Shown: piece by piece, positions 59,482-64,000 of the stretch
How the letters are laid out: every line of letters starts with the position of its first letter
How positions within the stretch are numbered: position 1 is the first letter of the stretch
Assembly: GCF_003703975.1 (NCBI RefSeq)
Contig: NZ_QTJY01000011.1
Coordinates: forward strand, 186,001 to 250,000
Direction: 5' to 3'
DNA from: Larkinella soli
GTDB taxonomy: Bacteria > Bacteroidota > Bacteroidia > Cytophagales > Spirosomataceae
DNA: 64,000 nt
The notes under the pieces: generated by a model
Told to the model about the DNA's origin: nothing
The model's input: the letters and a program-made list of their open reading frames with translations, nothing else
Databases searched by the model: none
Translations under genes and position numbers: made by a program

Positions 59482-59953
59482 GATCAGGAAGCTGGGTACG
59501 TTATCCTTCAAGATACCACCCAACCGAATAAATCTCAATCTTTCCCTCCCAAATACAACCTTTGCCCGCAAAACTTTACAGGTTTGTCGTTAAGGAATGT
59601 TAAAAGCGGGAGAAAAACCGGCTCGATTCGTAATTTAAGGCCTTAGAGCCCGTTCGGGGAAGAACAAGTGCCTGCAGGCACTGCGTCGCGGGTTGCCGAC
59701 GTGCGGTAACTACAATCATTCGGTCGCTCTGCGACCTTCAGGCGGCCATTCTGTTCATTACTGCAGGCTCCTCCCCGTTTTAGTCATCCCGACGCCAGGA
59801 GGGCTCTTTTGCCCCGGCGTTCCCAGTGGTCGGTGATTCAGCCACGAGGAGATCCCTCCTGGCGTCGGGATGACAAAAAACCGGGATACCAAAGGCAACC
59901 TAACTTAGCTCAAAGGCATCATTTAAACCGAACCAACGATACCTCCTCCCGAT
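59482..59953. other. Intergenic region with repeat B and a palindrome
   Basis: 472 bases without a credible gene. It contains the perfect palindrome AGTGCCTGCAGGCACT (59667-59682) and repeat B at 59784-59875. The 30 bases before 59954 are AT-poor and lack an exact TAnnTTTG. Confidence 0.65.
59784..59875. repeat. Dispersed repeat B with perfect terminal inverted repeats
   Basis: A 92-base element whose first and last 21 bases (59784-59804 and 59855-59875) are perfect reverse complements, beginning GTCATCCCGACG. No reading frame inside. Related ends occur at 21836-21939, 22099-22138 and, fused to a repeat A end, at 63624-63650. This is the form of a MITE or of a palindromic repeat of unknown mobility. 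Confidence 0.85.
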
Positions 59954-62644
59954 ATGAAATACCTCTTTGCCCTGTCCTTCCTGCTGACGGCCGTGGCCGG
60001 AATGGCCCAGGGCCTTCGCGGCACCATCAAAACCGCCAAAGGTGAACCCCTGCCCTACGCGGCCATCGTGGTTAAAGGGACTTCGCAGGGCGCCATTTCC
60101 AATGCGGAAGGCCGGTATGAGGTCGGCCTGAAACCCGGCCGCTATACCATCGTTTTTCAGTACCTCGGTTTCCAGACCATCGAACGGGCCGTGGAGATTC
60201 AGAACGACTGGCAGACGCTCGACCTCACGATGGAGGAACAGGCCTACCGGCTGGAGGAGGTACAGGCCCGCCAGGGCAAGGAAGACCCGGCCTACAGCAT
60301 CATGCGCCGGGCCATCGCCAAGGCGAAATACCACCAGTTGCAGGTGATGAGTTACACCGCCCGCGCCTACTCCAAAACCTCCTTCACGATCACCGACCTG
60401 CCGATGCAGTTTCTGTACCGCAAGCAGTTGAAGGAGGCCGAGAAAGAAGGCTTCAAGGTGGGGGTGCCGATGCTGTACGAAACCGTGGCCGAGGTGAGTT
60501 TCCGGCAGCCCAATACCTACCGTCAGCGGATCCTGGGCACCCGCAACTCACTGGGAGACAACGTCTCCGTGAACGATTACTTTCTGGCGAGCTTCTACCA
60601 GCCGGAAGTCAACAATACGGTTTCTCCCCTGTCGCCCAAGGCGTTCGGCTACTACAAGTTCGAGTACCAGGGAACGTTTCGGGAGCGGGATCACGAGATC
60701 AGCAAGATCAAGGTCACCCCGCGCTCCTACGGCGAGGGGGTCTTCCGGGGCGTCATCTACATCATCGAAAACACCTGGGCTCTCCATAGCCTCCAGCTGG
60801 AAACGCGCAACCCGCTGGGCTTCGACATCAAAATCCGGCAGGTCTACAGCCCCGTCCAGAACGTCTGGCTCCCGGTCAACCAGCGCTTCGACCTCGACGG
60901 CCGAATCATGGGGGCCGCCGGCAATGCCCAGTTCATCATCAACCAGTCGTTCCGGGACCTGAAAGTGAACCCGGCTTTCGTGGAGGACGTAAAGATCGTC
61001 GACGAAAAGGTGGAAAAACCGGCCGTTTCGCTTTCCAATAAGGACATCAAAGGCCAGAAGCTCGAAGATAAGATTGCCAAACAGAAGGAGTTTTCGACCC
61101 GCGACTTCAAAAAAATGCTGAAGGAATACGAAAAGCAGGAATACAAGGCCCGGAAGGAACAGAAGCAGGAACCGGTGGTGACGCGCAACGACTCGACGGT
61201 TTACGACTCACTGGCCCGGAAACGCTCCACGGCTTTCTGGGACACTCTGCGGGCCGTTCCGCTGACCTCCGCCGAGCGCATCAGCTATGTAAAAAGCGAC
61301 AGTCTGAAGATCGTCCGGGAGATCAAGGCCCGGACCGACAGCGTCAAAACCGCCAAAAAGGATACGACCCGCCGGAGAAACGTCAGCAAATTCAAACCCG
61401 GCCAGCTGCTGACCGGCAACACCTGGAGCCTAGGCAAACGTACCTCGCTAACCTGGAACAGCCTGTTTGAAAAGATCAACTACAATACCGTGGAGGGCTA
61501 CACCGTCGACGCCGGGCTGAACCTGCGGTATTATCTCAAACCGGTCCCGAAACGCGATTCCCTGGACCGGAACGCCCGGCGTCCGCCCGTTCCGGAATTG
61601 AACCTCGGCGGCACCGGCCGGTATGAGTTCGGCATAAAACGGCCCGTCGGGTATGGAAGCCTGGGCTACCGGTTTAAGACCACGCGGCTGACGGCCGCCG
61701 GGGGGCGGTTCGTGTTCCAGCTCAACCCGAACGAACCGATCAGCCCGTTCCTGAACAGCATTACCACCCTGCTTTTCGAGCGAAACTTCATGAAACTCTA
61801 CCAGCGGGACTTTCTGCGGCTCACCGCCGAAAGCCGCCCGTTTCAGGAGCGGCTTTCCCTGTCGGGTTCACTGGAGTACGCCGAGCGCACCGAACTGGCC
61901 AATTACCGCGACGACCTGAAACCCTGGTTCAACTGGAACCGGTACGTCTACACGCCGAACCGGCCCCTGAATGCGGAAATCGGTCCGGCGGCTTTTCCGG
62001 TGCATCAGGCGATGGTGCTGAACCTCACCGCTTCGGGAAAGCTGGGAGCCACCCGGTTTCGCATCCGGAACGGACGCCAGGTGCCCACCCGCAACACCAG
62101 CCCCGAACTGATGATCAACTACCGGAAGGGGATTTCCGGCGTGGGGGGCAGCGACGTCGACTACGATTTCGTGCAGGCCGGACTGAGCCATTCGTTCGAA
62201 ACCGGCATCCGAAGCCGGTTGAGCTACCACCTGCGGGCAGGAGCCTTCCTGAATAATAAAAGCCTGTATTTCCCGGATTTCCAGCACTTTCAGGGCAACC
62301 AGTTCTTTCTGCAACAAGGCGATCCGACCTCGATCTTCCGGATGCTGCCCTATTATGAATTCAGCACCGGGAAGCGGTTTGCCGAAGCGCACGTGCTGAT
62401 GGAATACCGCAAGTTCCTGATCACGCAGCTGACCCTCGTCCGACTGACCGGCCTGAAGGAGAATTTGTTCGTCCACTACCTCGGCACCCCCAGCTCGAAG
62501 AATTACACCGAAGTCGGCTACGCCCTCGACGGCCTGATTCCCGGCGTGTTCCCCTTCTTCCGGGTCGAGGTCATCACCCAGTGGCAGGACGGCAAATACC
62601 GCGACCTCGGCTTCCGCATCGGCACGACGCTGAAGTTCCGGTGA
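59954..62644 (+). CDS. DUF5686 outer-membrane protein with carboxypeptidase-regulatory-like domain
   Basis: An 896-residue exported protein: signal peptide (to about residue 20, AGMAQG), a CarboxypepD_reg-like beta-sandwich (about 22-95, LRGTIKTAKGEPLPYAAIVVKGTS), then the DUF5686 core and, in the last half, a predicted barrel ending GFRIGTTLKFR, a C-terminal aromatic-basic strand. A Lys-rich stretch (about 350-450, KDIKGQKLEDKIAKQKEF) divides the two. Related proteins are common in Bacteroidota outer membranes; the job is unknown, maybe transport or surface structure. Stand-alone. Confidence 0.9.
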   Translation: MKYLFALSFLLTAVAGMAQGLRGTIKTAKGEPLPYAAIVVKGTSQGAISNAEGRYEVGLKPGRYTIVFQYLGFQTIERAVEIQNDWQTLDLTMEEQAYRLEEVQARQGKEDPAYSIMRRAIAKAKYHQLQVMSYTARAYSKTSFTITDLPMQFLYRKQLKEAEKEGFKVGVPMLYETVAEVSFRQPNTYRQRILGTRNSLGDNVSVNDYFLASFYQPEVNNTVSPLSPKAFGYYKFEYQGTFRERDHEISKIKVTPRSYGEGVFRGVIYIIENTWALHSLQLETRNPLGFDIKIRQVYSPVQNVWLPVNQRFDLDGRIMGAAGNAQFIINQSFRDLKVNPAFVEDVKIVDEKVEKPAVSLSNKDIKGQKLEDKIAKQKEFSTRDFKKMLKEYEKQEYKARKEQKQEPVVTRNDSTVYDSLARKRSTAFWDTLRAVPLTSAERISYVKSDSLKIVREIKARTDSVKTAKKDTTRRRNVSKFKPGQLLTGNTWSLGKRTSLTWNSLFEKINYNTVEGYTVDAGLNLRYYLKPVPKRDSLDRNARRPPVPELNLGGTGRYEFGIKRPVGYGSLGYRFKTTRLTAAGGRFVFQLNPNEPISPFLNSITTLLFERNFMKLYQRDFLRLTAESRPFQERLSLSGSLEYAERTELANYRDDLKPWFNWNRYVYTPNRPLNAEIGPAAFPVHQAMVLNLTASGKLGATRFRIRNGRQVPTRNTSPELMINYRKGISGVGGSDVDYDFVQAGLSHSFETGIRSRLSYHLRAGAFLNNKSLYFPDFQHFQGNQFFLQQGDPTSIFRMLPYYEFSTGKRFAEAHVLMEYRKFLITQLTLVRLTGLKENLFVHYLGTPSSKNYTEVGYALDGLIPGVFPFFRVEVITQWQDGKYRDLGFRIGTTLKFR

Positions 62645-62766
62645 GGAACCTTACCCCCCAACCCCCTGAAGGTGGGCTTAGCTCCGCAATTCCTGCCTGG
62701 CAGCGCGAAGCCCCCTTGAGGGGGTTGTTTGGAGAGGCCTTCATCTTGAAAAACGTAAGGACGCCG

Positions 62767-62890
62767 GACCACCCCCCGGCCGGAGCGCCGGTCCGACCCC
62801 TCCTTGCTAAGGAGGGGGAGAGTGCGCTGCCTCTTTTCAGTCACTGCGGAGCCACCCCCTCCTTATCAAGGAGGGGGCCGGGGGGTGGTC
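62767..62890. repeat. Dispersed palindromic repeat A, copy 3
   Basis: A 124-base unit with GACCACCCCCC and GGGGGGTGGTC ends and two inner CCCCTCCTT/AAGGAGGGG hairpins, as at 1838-1942, but with about 20 extra bases near the left end (GGCCGGAGCGCCGG). Neighbouring bases 62700-62760 and 62925-62945 repeat the CCCCAAACA-CCTCT motif seen at the other copies. Confidence 0.8.
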
Positions 62891-62976
62891 GAGGGCAGGG
62901 CAAACCGGTTGAGAGAGCCTCTTTCCCCTTCCCCAAACATCCTCTAAGGGTGTTGGGGATTTAGGCTGGGCTTCGC

Positions 62977-63052
62977 CTATTTATCCTGAAGAAGCTTCTG
63001 GAGCAATTCGGCTTTTTCTTTTTCGGCCTGGAGAAGCCGTTCGAAGAGAGTT
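62977..63052 (-). pseudogene. 3' remnant of the XRE regulator
   Basis: Reading the minus strand in a different frame gives FERLLQAEKEKAELLQKLLQ then DK and stop at 62977-62979, a coiled-coil end that fits this regulator family. It is cut off from the upstream part by a frameshift near 63050, so it looks like the severed tail of the gene at 63053. Confidence 0.6.
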
Positions 63053-63400
63053 CTACGACTTTATCGATGGGGTTGAACGTACAATACGAATTGGACGTAT
63101 GGGTAGTGGCATTAACCGAATTGGAATTGGAATTGGAATTGACCGATGATCCTCGTAATTGTGCTGGATGTTGAAGATGGCCGTTTCCTCATCGAAGTTT
63201 TTGATGGCCTCGGCCGGCACTTTCAGCACCCGGGCGAGTTGCTCCAATTGCTCCGGTTCGATTTCCTCCTTCTGTTCCAGCACCGAAACTTTGCGCTGGT
63301 TCCAGTCGTCGCCCAGCTCGAAGGCTAAAGCCTCCTGTTTGATGCCGAGCATCTCCCGGAAGCGTTTTACGTTTCTGCCCTGATGAATGGTTTTCGGCAT
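63053..63400 (-). CDS. XRE-family HTH regulator, probably frameshifted
   Basis: A 115-residue frame whose first 75 residues are a clear XRE helix-turn-helix (QGRNVKRFREMLGIKQEALAFELGDDWNQRKVSVLEQKEEIEPEQL). After NYEDHR it turns into an unrelated-looking repeat (SIPIPIPIRLMPLPIRPIR). In another frame the same DNA gives NSNSNSNS then TFNPIDKVVEL, which fits the family better, followed by a third frame at 63052-62977. Two small indels are implied: one in the four-fold six-base repeat CAATTC near 63125 and one in CTCTCT near 63050. Either a decaying gene or sequence errors. A promoter lies 23 bases upstream. Confidence 0.75.
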   Translation of the reverse strand: MPKTIHQGRNVKRFREMLGIKQEALAFELGDDWNQRKVSVLEQKEEIEPEQLEQLARVLKVPAEAIKNFDEETAIFNIQHNYEDHRSIPIPIPIRLMPLPIRPIRIVRSTPSIKS

Positions 63401-63422
63401 GGTCGGGTCGTTTGTATGTCCA

Positions 63423-63430
63423 CAAAGCTA
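63423..63430 (-). promoter_or_regulatory. Bacteroidota -7 promoter element for the XRE gene
   Basis: TAGCTTTG on the minus strand, exact TAnnTTTG match, 23 bases before the ATG at 63400. Confidence 0.6.
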
Positions 63431-63710
63431 AAAAAGATGTGCAGCAAACACCAGCACTAAAATAGTCGGCTTCCGGTATTTTACATCCTTGAGGGAGTAC
63501 CTGAAGTAATTTCCTCAGCTTCAGGGCTTCTTGTTCCTCTAACCAAAGCGTCGGCACAGCCTCGACAGGGGGTTAAGCTTCTCCGGATCGGGCTGCTCCG
63601 AAGAATTGGTTTGGGGTGTGCTTGTCATCCCGGGGGCCGGGGGGTGGTTCTGCGGTAAAAATATATTTTCCAAACTCCTTGACAATCCTTTCCCGATTTC
63701 GGATCATTGC

Positions 63711-63734
63711 AGTGTATTAGTTATATAGTACACT
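63711..63734. promoter_or_regulatory. Inverted repeat, operator-like, before the ABC transporter
   Basis: AGTGTA and TACACT arms separated by 12 bases (AGTGTA at 63711-63716, TACACT at 63729-63734), 12 bases before the ATG at 63746. Symmetry and place suggest a GntR/YtrA-type regulator site, as often found before such ABC genes; the regulator itself would lie outside the window. Confidence 0.5.
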
Positions 63735-63745
63735 AAGCCAAACAG

Positions 63746-64000
63746 ATGATCCAACTCCACAACCTTTCCTTCGGTTACAGCCGGAAGAAACTCCTGTTCC
63801 GGGACCTGAACCTCTCCCTGCCCCCGGGCAGCATCTACGGTCTGCTCGGGAAGAACGGGGCCGGCAAATCGAGCCTCCTCCGGCTCATGGGCGGGATGCT
63901 TTACCCGACGGCCGGATCGGTGACGGTGGCCGGTTTCACCCCCGGACGCCGTCAGCCGGCTTTTCTTCAGGAGCTTTTTTTCGTACCCGAGGAGATTTAC
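63746..64000 (+). CDS. ABC transporter ATP-binding protein, N-terminal part (cut by window edge)
   Basis: The first 85 residues of an ABC ATPase. Walker A is LLGKNGAGKSS (about residues 35-45). The beginning MIQLHNLSFGYSRKKLLFRDLNLSLPPGSIYG is typical of export-type ABC ATPases of the YtrB group. The signature motif, Walker B and any permease lie beyond base 64000. An operator-like inverted repeat precedes it. Confidence 0.92.
   Translation, partial: MIQLHNLSFGYSRKKLLFRDLNLSLPPGSIYGLLGKNGAGKSSLLRLMGGMLYPTAGSVTVAGFTPGRRQPAFLQELFFVPEEIY

Larger units (their letters stand above)
63401..63745. other. Intergenic region with repeat remnant and two promoters
   Basis: 345 bases. It holds the promoter of the XRE gene (63423-63430), a chimeric repeat remnant at 63624-63650 where a repeat B left end (GTCATCCC) is joined to a repeat A right end (GGGGGGTGGTTC), and the operator of the ABC gene (63711-63734). 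No credible gene. Confidence 0.6.

Noticed and set aside
63189-63557. Another minus-strand frame starting MPTLWLEEQEALKL
   Set aside because: It overlaps the XRE gene in a different frame. The upstream 50 residues have no family match, so it is not claimed as a gene.
1-64000. tRNA, rRNA, CRISPR array, prophage or complete IS
   Set aside because: None seen: no cloverleaf with CCA-type end, no regular spacer repeats, no transposase, integrase or phage structural gene. The repeats found are short and carry no frame.

Overview
The window is chromosomal DNA from a GC-rich member of the Bacteroidota, most likely a Cytophagales/Spirosomataceae-type bacterium; this is an inference from content, since there is no rRNA. 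Supporting signs are a SusC/SusD pair, Bacteroidota-only families (DUF6600, DUF5686, the RecB-like helicase adjacent to no AddB), many Sec and lipoprotein signals ending in AQ or C, and several TAnnTTTG -7 promoter elements placed 15-40 bases before genes. About 57 protein genes are supported, packed on both strands. I see no tRNA, rRNA, CRISPR array, prophage or complete insertion sequence.

Layout. 1-7450: end of a glycosyltransferase, an MFS transporter, a minus-strand operon (VF530 protein, DEAD-box RNA helicase, secreted glycosidase), a serine hydrolase, a DUF4406-like protein and a thioredoxin-reductase-like flavoprotein. 7477-12371: subtilisin-like protease, TrpB2, malate:quinone oxidoreductase. 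12434-16668: DUF6600 protein, then a low-GC island holding a lipoprotein with an HExxH C-terminal domain and a small partner lipoprotein. 16695-19626: an ECF-type sigma factor with a probable membrane regulator, facing a membrane-protein/phosphodiesterase-like operon across a nested palindrome. 19881-26599: PhyH-like dioxygenase, CorA, a repeat-rich gap, and two amidohydrolase-superfamily proteins. 27605-31457: hisG-hisD-[vapBC]-hisC. 31482-46733: beta-barrel protein, RecB/AddA-like helicase, GH5-like and GH127 glycosidases, AraC regulators, transporters, L-serine dehydratase and a PQQ/haem dehydrogenase. 46874-49633: MFS-VOC-HAD operon and MOSC protein. 49865-59481: SusC, SusD, a small lipoprotein, an M20 amidohydrolase, fructose-bisphosphate aldolase and an M24 peptidase. 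59954-64000: DUF5686 outer-membrane protein, a damaged XRE regulator and the start of an ABC transporter ATPase.

The most notable items are: (1) the lipoprotein pair at 13926-15950, where GC falls sharply inside the first gene exactly where the sequence changes from a secreted N-terminal module to an HExxH domain, followed by a tiny coupled partner gene, the layout of a polymorphic toxin with its immunity protein; (2) a RecB/AddA-like helicase whose C-terminal nuclease domain is still recognisable but has lost its catalytic E, D, D and K; (3) a VapBC pair inserted between hisD and hisC with a GC gradient inside vapC; (4) mosaic dispersed repeats, one copy with perfect 21-base terminal inverted repeats; (5) a 76-base nested palindrome between the divergent sigma-factor and membrane-protein genes.

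Many long open frames lie antisense to real genes in this GC-rich DNA; they are not annotated.
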